Shown: one piece after another, positions 25,527-35,100 of the stretch | How the letters are laid out: each line of letters opens with the position of its first letter | Numbering within the stretch: the stretch's first letter is position 1 | Position numbers and translations under genes: made by a program | Source of the DNA: Trinickia sp. Y13 | GTDB taxonomy: Bacteria > Pseudomonadota > Gammaproteobacteria > Burkholderiales > Burkholderiaceae | Direction: 5' to 3' | DNA: 64,000 bases | NCBI RefSeq assembly: GCF_029522115.1 | Contig: NZ_JAKWFK010000005.1 | Span: 186,001-250,000, forward strand | The notes under the pieces: model-generated | What the model saw: the letters and a program-made list of their open reading frames with translations, nothing else | Database searches by the model: none | What the model was told of the DNA's origin: nothing

Positions 25527-27620
25527 ATGCGCTCGGACCCCGACCTCGACCGGCTTTGCATCGATACGATTCGCACGCTTGCCATGGACGCCGTGCAACG
25601 GGCCAACTCGGGCCACGCCGGCGCCCCGATGGGCCTCGCGCCTGTCGCATATCAACTGTGGCAGCGCCATTTGCGTTACGACCCGGACGAGCCGCTATGG
25701 TCCAACCGCGACCGGTTCGTGCTGTCGGTGGGCCATGCCTCGATGCTGCTGTATGCGTTGCTGCATTTGGCCAACGTGAAAGCCGTGGATGAGCGCGGCT
25801 GCCCCACGAGCGACGCTGCCGTTCCGCTCGAAGAGATCGAACGGTTTCGGCAACTCGACAGCAAGACCCCGGGCCATCCCGAATACCGCATGACGACCGG
25901 CGTCGAAACGACCACTGGCCCGCTCGGTCAAGGTCTGGGCAACAGCGTCGGCATGGCGATCGCCTCGCGCTGGTATGCGGCGCGTTATAACCGCGACGGC
26001 TTCTCATTGTTCGACTACCACGTCTATGCGCTCGCCGGGGACGGCGATCTAATGGAGGGCGTGTCGCATGAAGCCGCCTCGCTGGCGGGGCATTTGCGTC
26101 TTTCCAATCTCACGTGGATCTACGACAACAATCGCGTCACGATCGAAGGCGGAACCGACCTTGCCTATAGCGATGACGTGCAATCGCGTTTTCGCGGATA
26201 CGGCTGGCACACGCTGACCGTCGACGATGCGAACGACTTATCGGCAGTGGAGGCCGCATTCGCGGCCGCGAAGCGCATGATCGATGCACCTACGCTGATC
26301 GTCGTGAAAAGCATCATCGGTTGGGGCGCGCCGCACAAGCAAGGCACGGCTGCCGCGCACAGCGATGCGCTCGGCGAAGAGGAAGTCGCCCTCGCCAAAC
26401 GCGCCTATGGCTGGCCCGAGGACAAGCAGTTCTACGTACCCGAGCATGTCCGCGAGCGGTTCGCGGAGGGCGTGGGGGCGCGCGGCAAGCAAGCGCGCGG
26501 CGAATGGCAGCAGCGTTTTGACGCCTATGCGCAGCGCTATCCCGACCTCGCGCGGGAGCTTGAGTTAATCGAGCATCATGCGCTGCCGCAGGGGTGGGAC
26601 GCTGGCCTACCCTCGTTCGAAGCGGACGCGAAAGGCGAGGCGACCCGCGCGGCGTCGGGCGAAGTGTTGAACGCGATCGCCGCGCGCGTGCCTTGGATGT
26701 TGGGCGGCGCCGCCGACCTCGCGCCTTCGACGAAGACGCTGCTCAAATTCGAGGGGGCGGGCAGTTTTTCGGCCGACACACCGAGCGGAAGAAACCTCCA
26801 CTTCGGCGTGCGCGAACATGCGATGGGGGCGGTGGCCAACGGCCTCGCACTGGCGAATTTGCGGGCGTATACGGGAACGTTTTTGATTTTCAGCGATTAC
26901 ATGAAGCCGCCGATCCGCCTGGCCGCGCTCATGGAGATCCCCGTCGTCTTCGTCTTTACCCACGATTCGATCGGCCTCGGCGAAGACGGTCCTACGCACC
27001 AACCCGTCGAACAGCTGGCCTCTTTGCGCGGCGTCCCCGGGCTCACCGTGCTGCGCCCCTGCGATGCGAACGAAGTGCGCGAGGCGTGGTGTGTCGCGCT
27101 AAGCAACGCAAGACGCCCTGCCGCACTCGTGCTTTCGCGCCAACCGTTGCCTACGCTCGATCGCAAGCGCTATGCGGCAGCCGAAGGGTTGCGGCGCGGC
27201 GCATACGTGCTGGCCGACCCTCCCGATGGCGCTGCGCCGCAAGTGCTTCTCATCGCCACGGGCAGCGAGGTGCATCTTTGCGTTCAAGCGTTCGAACGTT
27301 TGACGCAAGAAGGCATTGCCGCTCGCGTGGTGTCCATGCCGTCGTGGGACATCTTCGAGTTGCAGGATGACGCTTATCAGGACGCCGTGCTGCCGCCCGA
27401 AATCGACGCGCGCGTTGCGGTCGAACAGGCAGCGACGATCGGATGGGACCGGTACGTCGGCCGCACTGGTGCGAAGATCGTCATGCATACGTTCGGGGCG
27501 TCTGCGCCGATACGCGACCTGCAGGGCAAGTTTGGATTCACGCCCGATCACGTCTATGAAGCCGCTAAACAGCAGCTCGCGCGGGTCGTTGGTTCAAGAG
27601 GATTACCCGGCGGGAATTGA
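25527..27620 (+). CDS. tkt: Transketolase
   Basis: 697 residues, full length. Thiamine-diphosphate enzyme of the pentose phosphate pathway, also used in the Calvin cycle. Visible features: the substrate-binding His in ANSGHAGAPMG near residue 26, the TPP motif starting GDGDLMEGVSHEAASLAGHLRL and continuing to the Asn-Asn of WIYDNNRVTIEG (about 156-190), the catalytic Glu and pyrimidine-binding region in HFGVREHAMGAVANGLAL near 430, and HDSIGLGEDGPTHQPVEQLA near 480. ATG follows AAGGA. It is a monocistronic gene here and convergent with a small exported protein. Whether another transketolase exists elsewhere in the genome cannot be seen. Confidence 0.96.
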   Translation: MRSDPDLDRLCIDTIRTLAMDAVQRANSGHAGAPMGLAPVAYQLWQRHLRYDPDEPLWSNRDRFVLSVGHASMLLYALLHLANVKAVDERGCPTSDAAVPLEEIERFRQLDSKTPGHPEYRMTTGVETTTGPLGQGLGNSVGMAIASRWYAARYNRDGFSLFDYHVYALAGDGDLMEGVSHEAASLAGHLRLSNLTWIYDNNRVTIEGGTDLAYSDDVQSRFRGYGWHTLTVDDANDLSAVEAAFAAAKRMIDAPTLIVVKSIIGWGAPHKQGTAAAHSDALGEEEVALAKRAYGWPEDKQFYVPEHVRERFAEGVGARGKQARGEWQQRFDAYAQRYPDLARELELIEHHALPQGWDAGLPSFEADAKGEATRAASGEVLNAIAARVPWMLGGAADLAPSTKTLLKFEGAGSFSADTPSGRNLHFGVREHAMGAVANGLALANLRAYTGTFLIFSDYMKPPIRLAALMEIPVVFVFTHDSIGLGEDGPTHQPVEQLASLRGVPGLTVLRPCDANEVREAWCVALSNARRPAALVLSRQPLPTLDRKRYAAAEGLRRGAYVLADPPDGAAPQVLLIATGSEVHLCVQAFERLTQEGIAARVVSMPSWDIFELQDDAYQDAVLPPEIDARVAVEQAATIGWDRYVGRTGAKIVMHTFGASAPIRDLQGKFGFTPDHVYEAAKQQLARVVGSRGLPGGN

Positions 27621-27721
27621 GCGGGCCTAAGGTCGTTCTGGCGATGATGGTTCGGATTCGAAGAGGCGGTGTCCGGGCGAGCCCGCAGGCGCCGCCCGGC
27701 GCACCCGCCGCAAGCAACGCG

Positions 27722-27737
27722 ACGGGGTGATCCCCGT
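27722..27737. terminator. Possible shared hairpin between convergent genes
   Basis: ACGGGG-TGAT-CCCCGT forms a perfect 6-bp stem with a 4-nt loop between the end of tkt and the stop codon of the minus-strand gene at 27737. It is followed by TTACTCTT on the plus strand, a weak T-run. It could terminate tkt transcription, but it is short and the T-tract is interrupted. Confidence 0.3.
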
Positions 27738-28126
27738 TACTCTTGATGCCCCTTATAAGTTTGATTGTTTTGCTGCGGAGAATAGCCGCCCGTGCCCGAT
27801 GGGCGCTGCTGATCCATGCCCGGCGAGACCGTCGAGCGGCCCGAACCCGTGCCCGTGGCACCCGGGCTGCCGTAGCCGCCCTCATTTCGGCGGCTGCGCG
27901 TCGAATGCTTCTGGTCGTACGTGCTCGTGTTGCCGCCGTTCATGCCCGGCTGGATGGCCGGCTGTTCCAGCGTATTTCCGCTAGGGGCCGCGCCGCCGCG
28001 CATGCCCGTGCCTGTGCCGCCCGCGCCGCCCGCACCGGCTGAGCCGCCGGCGCCCTGTGCATACACTCCCCCTGCACATGCCATCGCGAGGGCAGAAACC
28101 AGCAGCGTCTTCGTCGTGGTCTTCAT
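27737..28126 (-). CDS. Exported glycine-rich protein
   Basis: 129 residues from the ATG at 28126, with GGAGG upstream. A signal peptide (KTLLVSALAMACAGGVYAQG) is followed by a low-complexity region rich in Gly, Thr, Ser, Asn and Gln (AGGSAGAGGAGGTGTGMRGG, then PGMNGGNTSTYDQKHSTRSR). It is probably a disordered periplasmic or outer-layer protein. Such Gly-rich exported proteins are common in Burkholderia and have no known function. It belongs to the run of small genes at 19-28 kb. Confidence 0.75.
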   Translation of the reverse strand: MKTTTKTLLVSALAMACAGGVYAQGAGGSAGAGGAGGTGTGMRGGAAPSGNTLEQPAIQPGMNGGNTSTYDQKHSTRSRRNEGGYGSPGATGTGSGRSTVSPGMDQQRPSGTGGYSPQQNNQTYKGHQE

Positions 28127-28254
28127 ACGGTCCTCCATCTAAGTGTTGACTAGGGACTGAATGCGCGCCCAATTTCAACTTCTCACGCACGTCTCCCGTG
28201 CTGCAAAGGGCGTGCCGCGGATGCCGCGCGTCTGCATTGAACGGGGTGGGAACG

Positions 28255-29032
28255 CGCATTGCACCGCAGATCAAGCGCGGCACTCGCGGGCCGCCTCGCT
28301 TTTGCATTCAGACGCTGCGAGAGATCATCGACGACCTCGGACACCGCACAGCGTTGGCGCTCTTGCCTGCGTTCATCGAAATAGCGACCATGATCGGCAT
28401 CATCGCCAGTGGTTACTCGATCGCATTCACCTGGATCATCGCCGGGACGCTCGTAAGTTATGCGACGTACACGGTGATCTTTACGCGCAGCCGCATGCAA
28501 GTGCAGCGGGAGATCAACCGGCTCGAAGCGGCGTCGGACGGCCGGCTCGTCGACAGCATGCTCAACTACGACACGGCGAAGTATTTCGCGGCCGAGGAAT
28601 AGGAGACCGCGCGTTATCGCGGCGTGTTGAGCCGCTGGGTCGTCGCGCGCTTGGCCAATCAGCGCGCGCTCACGGCGCTGCACCTCGGGCAAAGCGCCGA
28701 CGTGTGTCTGGGCATTGCCGCGATGATGCTGTTGGCCGTGCAATACGTCGTTGCAGGACGCATGACGCTCGGTGATCTCGTGCTCGTCAATGCGTACATC
28801 GTGCAGGTCTGCATGCCGCTGAACGCGCTCGGCTTCGTATTCCGCGAAACGAACGATGCGCTCGTGAACGTCGAGCGCATGTTCACCGTGCTTGCGGGCG
28901 ACAGTCTTCAGAGCGGCGAGGCTGGCGCGGACGAGGACCGGGACCGGGACGAACCGGGCGCCAAGCCGCTGATCGTGAGCGCGGGCGAGATCGCATTCGA
29001 GCATATCGATTTCGGCTACGATCCGGCGCGGC
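28255..29032 (+). pseudogene. Remnant of an ATM1/HMT-type ABC exporter (membrane domain only)
   Basis: The translation matches the transmembrane half of the ATM1 family of half-size ABC exporters: IKRGTRG, then LALLPAFIEIATMIGIIASG, REINRLEAASDGRLVDSMLNYDTAKYF, LHLGQSADVCLGIAAMMLLA, GRMTLGDLVLVNAYIVQVCMPLN and FRETNDALVNVERMF, ending in FEHIDFGYDPAR just where the nucleotide-binding domain should begin. There is an in-frame TAG at 28600-28602, at a position usually held by an aromatic codon after the Glu-Glu of FAAEE. The first part of the membrane domain and all of the ATPase domain (Walker A, signature, Walker B) are missing. It cannot make a working transporter. Confidence 0.85.
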
Positions 29033-29150
29033 ATGGGGCGGCATCCTGCCGCCATGAAGAGGGGCGCGTTCGCATGTCGCAACGCGCAGCAAACCCGGTG
29101 CCCGCATGCATGCGCTACCATCGCAGCTTCGGAACGACGGGCTGCGACGC

Positions 29151-29612
29151 ATGACTTTGGACAAGACCGACCGAGCCATTCTCATGGCGATGCAAGGGGA
29201 CGGCCGCATCACGAACGCGAGTCTCGCCGAAGCGGTAGGCTTGAGCGAAACTCCGTGCGCGCGCCGCTTGAAGCGGTTGGAAGCCGACGGCTATATCGAG
29301 GGGTATCGTGCCGTGCTGTCGAAATCGGCGCTGCACATTGGCGTGACCGCATTCGCACTCGTGCGCTTCGGCGTTCACGACCGGCGCCTGGCCGACGAGT
29401 TCGAGCGGCAGATTCAAGCGATCGAGCGCATCGTCTCCTGTCACAACGTCTCGGGCAGCGCCGATTACCTGCTTCACGTGGTCGCACGCGATCTCGAAGA
29501 TTACGGCGCCTTCGTGCGCGACGAACTGCGCGCATTGCCGGGGGTGACGTCGGTCGAATCGGTGCTGTCGCTACGCGAAGTGAAACGCGACGCGGGCCTG
29601 CCGCTGCTCTGA
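29151..29612 (+). CDS. Lrp/AsnC family transcriptional regulator
   Basis: 153 residues from the ATG at 29151. The N-terminal winged helix has LDKTDRAILMAMQGDGRITNASLAEAVGLSETPCARRLKRLEADGYIEGY, the hallmark of the family. The ligand-binding RAM/ACT-like domain follows (TAFALVRFG, HNVSGSADYLLHVVARDLEDY, LPGVTSVESVLSLREVKRD). These proteins form octamers that respond to amino acids. No strong ribosome-binding site precedes the ATG, and an in-frame ATG at 29106 is an alternative start. It lies just after the ABC pseudogene. The target genes cannot be told from the sequence. Confidence 0.92.
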   Translation: MTLDKTDRAILMAMQGDGRITNASLAEAVGLSETPCARRLKRLEADGYIEGYRAVLSKSALHIGVTAFALVRFGVHDRRLADEFERQIQAIERIVSCHNVSGSADYLLHVVARDLEDYGAFVRDELRALPGVTSVESVLSLREVKRDAGLPLL

Positions 29613-29703
29613 GCAATAAGCCCGCATGACGACGCGTGGGGCGAGGCGCGCACCGCTCGCAGATCGCCCGGGAGCGGGTCGAACCTGCGGACGGGCGAAG
29701 TGC

Positions 29704-30663
29704 TTAAGCGGCGAGCGCCTGGCGGATCGCCTCTGCCAGGTCGCCGGCGGCGAACTTGGCGACGTAGCCCGTCGCCCCGGCATTCTTGACGTGCGCCTCG
29801 TTGGCCGTGCCCGTGAGCGAGGAATGGATGATGACGGGGATGTCGCGCATGCGCTCGTCGGCCTTGATTTGGCGTGTGAGCATGAAGCCGTCCATCTCGG
29901 GCATTTCGAGGTCGGTCAGCACGAGCGCCACTTTGTCGCGCGTTCGAACGCCTTCCTTCTGTGCTTCTTCGGCAATTCTCGTGAGCGTATCCCAGGCTTC
30001 CTGCCCGGTCTTCGTGATGATGTACTGCGCGCCGAGCGCCGCGAGGCTCTGCTCGATGAGCTTGCGCGCGAAGCCAGAATCGTCGGCCGCCAGAATCTTG
30101 GCCCCGCCGCTCATCTTGACCGAGGTGCCCACGTCCGCCGCCTCGACGCTCGGATGCTGGGCCGGGAAGACGTCGCGCAACACCTGCTCGACGTCGACCA
30201 CTTGCGCTAACCGCGAATCGCCCGTATTGCCGTCGATGCGGGCAATGCTGGTGACCGAGCCGCCACCGGCCGAGCCTTCGGCCGAAAGCACTTGATTCCA
30301 CTCGAGACGAACGATGTCGTCCACTTCCTCCACGGCGAACGCCTGTGTCGACCGTGCGAACTCGGTCACGAGCAAGATGTTCAAGCCGCGCGTCGGATTG
30401 CAGCCCATCAGTTTGGGCAGGTCGATCACGGGAATGATCTGGCCGCGGATGTCGACGGCGCCGATCATGTGATCCGATGCGCCGGCGATCGGCGTGATGG
30501 CCGGCATGGTCATGATCTCGCGCACCTTGAACACGTTAATGCCGTACAACTCGTGCGAGTCGTCGTTGCCAGGCGCGGCCCCCAGGCGGAACAGCAGGAG
30601 TTCGAACTTGTTCGTGCTCGTCAGGTTGGTGCGTTCGTCGATCGAGTGATGATCAGCGGCCAT
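29704..30663 (-). CDS. CheV-type chemotaxis coupling protein (CheW + receiver)
   Basis: 319 residues from the ATG at 30663, with AAGGAAA upstream. An N-terminal CheW domain (about 1-165) has NKFELLLFRLG, YGINVFKVREIM, DHMIGAVDIRGQIIPVIDLPKLMGC and LLVTEFARS. The C-terminal receiver domain has the acidic pair DDSGFARK, the phospho-acceptor Asp in LVLTDLEMPEMDGF, the Ser/Thr in IIHSSLTG and the Lys in GYVAKFA. Such proteins tether chemoreceptors to CheA and adapt by phosphorylation. It is an isolated gene with no other che genes in the window. Confidence 0.92.
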   Translation of the reverse strand: MAADHHSIDERTNLTSTNKFELLLFRLGAAPGNDDSHELYGINVFKVREIMTMPAITPIAGASDHMIGAVDIRGQIIPVIDLPKLMGCNPTRGLNILLVTEFARSTQAFAVEEVDDIVRLEWNQVLSAEGSAGGGSVTSIARIDGNTGDSRLAQVVDVEQVLRDVFPAQHPSVEAADVGTSVKMSGGAKILAADDSGFARKLIEQSLAALGAQYIITKTGQEAWDTLTRIAEEAQKEGVRTRDKVALVLTDLEMPEMDGFMLTRQIKADERMRDIPVIIHSSLTGTANEAHVKNAGATGYVAKFAAGDLAEAIRQALAA

Positions 30664-30838
30664 CGAAATTTCCTTGTGGGTTGCGCCCGTGAGCGGCGGT
30701 TGCACCTTTTCCGGAAGGCGAGCGCCGAGGCCGCACGGGCTATAACGCTGATAACGGCGTTTCGCCCAGAAAATTGATACGGCTCCGTGTTTCCCCCGAG
30801 AAAGCTATCAAGTTGGGGCAAACAACTGACGATATATC

Positions 30839-32134
30839 GTGTCAAGGACGCCATGCGAGGCTTGTCCGAGGAACTCCCACGCGACGCTTGCTTACGACCC
30901 CAACGAATCGATTCTCTTCATGATCGATGCCTCAGCGCCCGAACTGCCGCAGATAGAAAGCGCCTTTCAGCCCGTGCTCTCGCTGGCCCACGGCGCGCCC
31001 GTGGGCTATGAGGCGCTCCTGCGCGCCCGGGATGCCGCCGGCAAACCGTGCTCGCCCGAAGCCGCGTTCGCCGTGGCGCGGCAGGCGGGGCGTTGCGGGG
31101 AGTACGAGCGCGCTTGCTTGCGACGCCACGTGGCGCGGTTCGCCCAGTTCGCTCGTGAAGATGATGTTCTCTTCGCCAATTTGCACCCGGACGTGCTGGT
31201 CGATCCCGTGCATGGCCCCGCGCTGGCGCAAGAACTCGTCGAAAGCGCGGTGGAGCCCAATCGCATCGTCATCGAAGTGCTAGAGGCGCGGCAAGAAACG
31301 CCCGCCGCGCTCGTCGATGCCGTCGAGCGCTTGCGAGCGCACGGCTTCTTGATTGCGCTCGACGATTTTGGCGCAGGCTTGACCAATCTCGGCCGTGTGT
31401 GGGATTTGCGCCCTGACGTGGTCAAGCTCGATCGCGAGTTGATTTGCAAGGCGGTTGAAAGCTATCGCAAGGCGCGCAGCTTGCTGCGTCTCGTCGATCT
31501 ATTGCACGACATTGGAACCTTCGTCGTGATCGAAGGCATCGAGACCGAAGAGCAGGCGAGGCTGAGCGCCGACTGCGATGCGGATTTCGTCCAAGGCTAT
31601 TTTTTTGCGCGGCCGGCGATCGAGATCGAAGCGCTCGCTGCGTTTGGCGCGGGTTCATCGCCGCCGCTCGATGCGCGGCTCGGCGACGCGCGCAAATTGC
31701 GCCGGATCGCCGATCTGGAAGAACTCGCGCCCTACCGGCGTGCATTCGGGCGCTTCAAGGACGCCTGGTGCCTGGGGCAACCGCTGGCGTTCGCCGCGCG
31801 CCATTTCTTGGAGTGCGAATGGGCGTTGCGCGTGTTCGTGCTCGACGAGAGCGGGCGGCAAGTCGGCGAGAACGTCGAATCGGATCATTGCTGCGAGCGG
31901 CGCTGTGCGACGTTTCCCTTGCTCGCGCGTAGAGCAGGCGCCAATTGGTCCAAGCGCGCCTACTTTCGCGAGGCGTTGCTGCGTCCGGGCGAGACGATCG
32001 TCAGCGAGCCCTATATGTCGTCGAGTTCGACGAACTTATGCGTGACATTGTCGGCATTCGTGCGCTTGGGTGAGCACGGCTACGTGCTCGGCGCCGATAT
32101 CGCGTTCGAAGGGTGGTCGCGGCATCTGGCCTGA
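30839..32134 (+). CDS. EAL-domain c-di-GMP phosphodiesterase with C-terminal sensory domain
   Basis: 431 residues from a GTG at 30839. An ATG at 30920 is also possible, and neither has a clear Shine-Dalgarno. The EAL domain spans about 45-265 and keeps the metal and catalytic residues: YEALLR, FANLHPD, EVLEARQE, LDDFGAG, VVKLDREL, IEGIET and the Gln of FVQGYFFARP. It should therefore hydrolyse c-di-GMP. The C-terminal 170 residues (LRVFVLDESGRQVGENVES, then KRAYFREALLRPGETIVSEPYMS) look like the PAS-like YkuI_C type domain that follows EAL in some soluble phosphodiesterases. An N-terminal CEAC motif may bind metal. Convergent with lhr, the two stops 5 bp apart. Confidence 0.9.
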   Translation: MSRTPCEACPRNSHATLAYDPNESILFMIDASAPELPQIESAFQPVLSLAHGAPVGYEALLRARDAAGKPCSPEAAFAVARQAGRCGEYERACLRRHVARFAQFAREDDVLFANLHPDVLVDPVHGPALAQELVESAVEPNRIVIEVLEARQETPAALVDAVERLRAHGFLIALDDFGAGLTNLGRVWDLRPDVVKLDRELICKAVESYRKARSLLRLVDLLHDIGTFVVIEGIETEEQARLSADCDADFVQGYFFARPAIEIEALAAFGAGSSPPLDARLGDARKLRRIADLEELAPYRRAFGRFKDAWCLGQPLAFAARHFLECEWALRVFVLDESGRQVGENVESDHCCERRCATFPLLARRAGANWSKRAYFREALLRPGETIVSEPYMSSSSTNLCVTLSAFVRLGEHGYVLGADIAFEGWSRHLA

Positions 32135-32139
32135 AGCGT

Positions 32140-35100
32140 TCACGTACGGTGGGCAAGACAAAGCCGCGCGGCTTCTTGTTCCGAGGCCGATAGGTGCGCC
32201 GCGAACTCGAACTTGCCCGCGATCAGCGTGGCGACGCATACGCCATCGCGCAAGGCGATGCGATTGCCGACCAAAGCGGGCACCTTCTCGCCCGGCAAAA
32301 CCGTCCCGACGATGTTGAGCGGATCGACTGCGCAAACGCAGACGAGTTGCCCGTCCGGCGTGCGCTTGCGCACGTCGCGCAGCAAGGCGAGCGCTTCGGG
32401 CAATGCGAACTGCTCGCCGGAAAGGCCGTTGACGAAGCGGCCGCCTCGAACGAGACCGCGCGCTTCCAAGCGATGGAACACGCGCAATAAGTCGCGCCAA
32501 CGCGGCAGCCATCCCGCTTCGCGTTCCAACAGTTGCCAGAAGACGACGCCATAGCGGCGCAGCAGCGACAGGGCGACGTGTTCGGCGATATCGGGCGGCA
32601 GTGCATGAGCGCTAACGCGCGATGACGAAGAGAGCGGCAAAGGCGGAGAAGATGCCTCATTCGCGCCTGGCTGTGTGTTGCCCTCGGTCGATCGCTCTGA
32701 AACTGTCGGGCGCCGCAGCAATGCCCATCGGCCCGCATCCTGCATGCCGCCGATGAACGCGCCGCGATGCGCACCGCGCCGCGTCATGGCGCGAGAACCG
32801 CGGTGGCGCGTCGCCGCGGGCGCAATCAGCGCGCGCAGCCCCGCGAAACTATCCGCATTGACGAACCCGCCCGCGACCAGTTCGCCGAGCGCGGTTTCGA
32901 CTTCGAGCGGCAGCGCGCGCGCTTCGCCGAGCAGTTCGTCGAAGAACATCGCGCCGTGTCGCGATAGCGCCTCGAACAGCAGCCTCGCGCGGGGCGAAAG
33001 GGCATCGGTCTCAGCGGGGCCTGGCTCGGCCGACCGGCGATCGATCAGCCCGTGCCAAATCGCCAGCGTGCGGCGCGGCAGCAAGACGATAGGCGTCGTT
33101 CGCACCGGGGCGGAGGCGCCGCGACCGTCGACAGCGAATCGCGCCCAGACGAATTGGCCGGAGCGACAGAGTTCGTCGAGCGTGATGCCGGCATAGTCGC
33201 GCAGACGCGCCGGCAAAATGTCTTCCTCCCACGCGGCCGCCGCGGCTTCGAAGCCCTCGAGCTGTTCGAGCGTGGCGGCAAGCGCCTCGCGACCCATCCC
33301 GCGCGCGGCCGGGGTGAGACGTTGCCATTCGACCAGAAAACGCACGAAATCGGCGCGCTCGACGGGCTCGATCTCGCGGCGCAGCCGCTTGATCGTGTAT
33401 CGGTGAATGCGCGCAAGCAGATGCCGCTCGCACCATTCGTCTTGCTCCGCGCCCGGGGTGAAGCGGCCCCTCATTGCGTAGCCCTCGCTTTCGAGCTTTA
33501 CGAGGGCGGCGGCGACGTGCGACGCCGGCAGCGCGAGCGCGCGCGCGAGGACCGGCACCGGCTCGGGCCCGAGGCCTGACAGCCTGGCGCGCAATACGTC
33601 CACGAGCGCATCGGCGTCGGTCCATTCGTCGTCGAAGCCAAGCGGCGCGACGAGTCGCGGTGCGAAGGCGGCATCCGGGTAGATGGCACGCAGGCAAGTG
33701 AGGCGTTCGATGGGTAGCCACAGCGCTTCGTTCTCGGCGATCTGCATGCGCGTGGCCCGTCCCGCGCGTGCTAGTGCGTCGAGCCATGCGAGCCAACCTT
33801 CGTTCGCGCGCGCCTCGGTCTCGTTGATGCACGCTAGCCCAGTCAACGCCTCATGCATCTCGTCCGTGCTGCGCACCGGCGGCCAGGCTTCCTCGCGCAC
33901 GGCCGAGATGGCGTCCGCATCGAGCGCACCCAGATCCGACGCGTCTTCGGGATCGCTCCAGCGTCGCGATAGAACGGCCTGCGTGCGGCGCTCCTCTAGT
34001 GGGGCGTCGTCGAGAAAAGCGTAGGGCCGAGCATTGAGAATCTCGGCCGCGAGCGGCGAGGGCGCGGCAAGCTCGCGCGTCACGAGCGCGATGTCGCCTT
34101 GCTCGATCCGGCGCAGCAGCGCGAGCCACCCGTCGCAATCCATCGCTTCGTGCAGGCAATCGTCGATCGTCTGATCGACGAGCGGATGATGCGGCAACTC
34201 GCGCTCGCCGGCGATGTTCTCGAGGCACGCCACCTGATCGGGAAACACGGCGGCGAGCAAATCCTCGCTCTTCATGCGCTGCAATTGCGGCGGCGTTTTG
34301 CGCCCGCCGGTGAAGCGCGGCAACGCGAGCGAAGTGGTGGCGTTCCAGCGCCAGCGCACGTTGAACAGGGGCGCATCGAGCAACGCTTGAATCAACACGT
34401 GCTCGGCGCTGTTCGAATGGAGAAAGCGCCAGACGTCGTCGAGCGCGAAGCTGTGGCTACCCGTCAGCGACAAAACGATCGCATCTTCGGTGGCCGCGGC
34501 TTGCAACTCGAAATTGAAGGTTCGACAGAAGCGCTTTCGGAGCGCAAGGCCCCAAGCGCGATTGATGCGGCTCCCAAAGAGCGAATGGATGACGAGCTGC
34601 GTGCCGCCGGATTCGTCGAAGAACCGCTCCATGACCAGCGCATTTTGCGAGGGCAGGACCGTGAGCGCCGCTCGCGCACGAGCGAGATACTCGACGATTT
34701 GGCGCGCGGCGACTTCATCGATGGCTAGCTCGTGCATCAGCGTTTGGATGACACGCCCAAGCGCCTGACCGTCTTCGCCCGCGTCGTTCGATTGCTTGGC
34801 ACTGCCGATCAATGTGTCGATGCGCATCCGAAGGCGGGAGATGGCGGCCGAAAGCTCATCGCTGCGTCCTGGCGCCTCCCCTAGCCAGAACGGGATGTTC
34901 GGCGCTTGTCCTTGAGCGTCGACGACGCGCACGCGGCCAGGCTCCACGCGCACAATCCGATACGACGTATTGCCGAGTTGGAAGATGTCGCCCGCAAGGC
35001 TTTCGACGGCGAAGTCCTCGTTGACCGTGCCGATGTTCAAACCTTGCGGTTCGAGCAGCACGGCATAGTCGGCGTTGTCGGGGATCGTTCCGCCCGAGGT

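Noticed and set aside
30853-31011. ATG-started frame MRGLSEEL at the start of the EAL gene
   Set aside because: It is out of frame with the EAL domain and ends soon; the GTG at 30839 or the ATG at 30920 are in frame.
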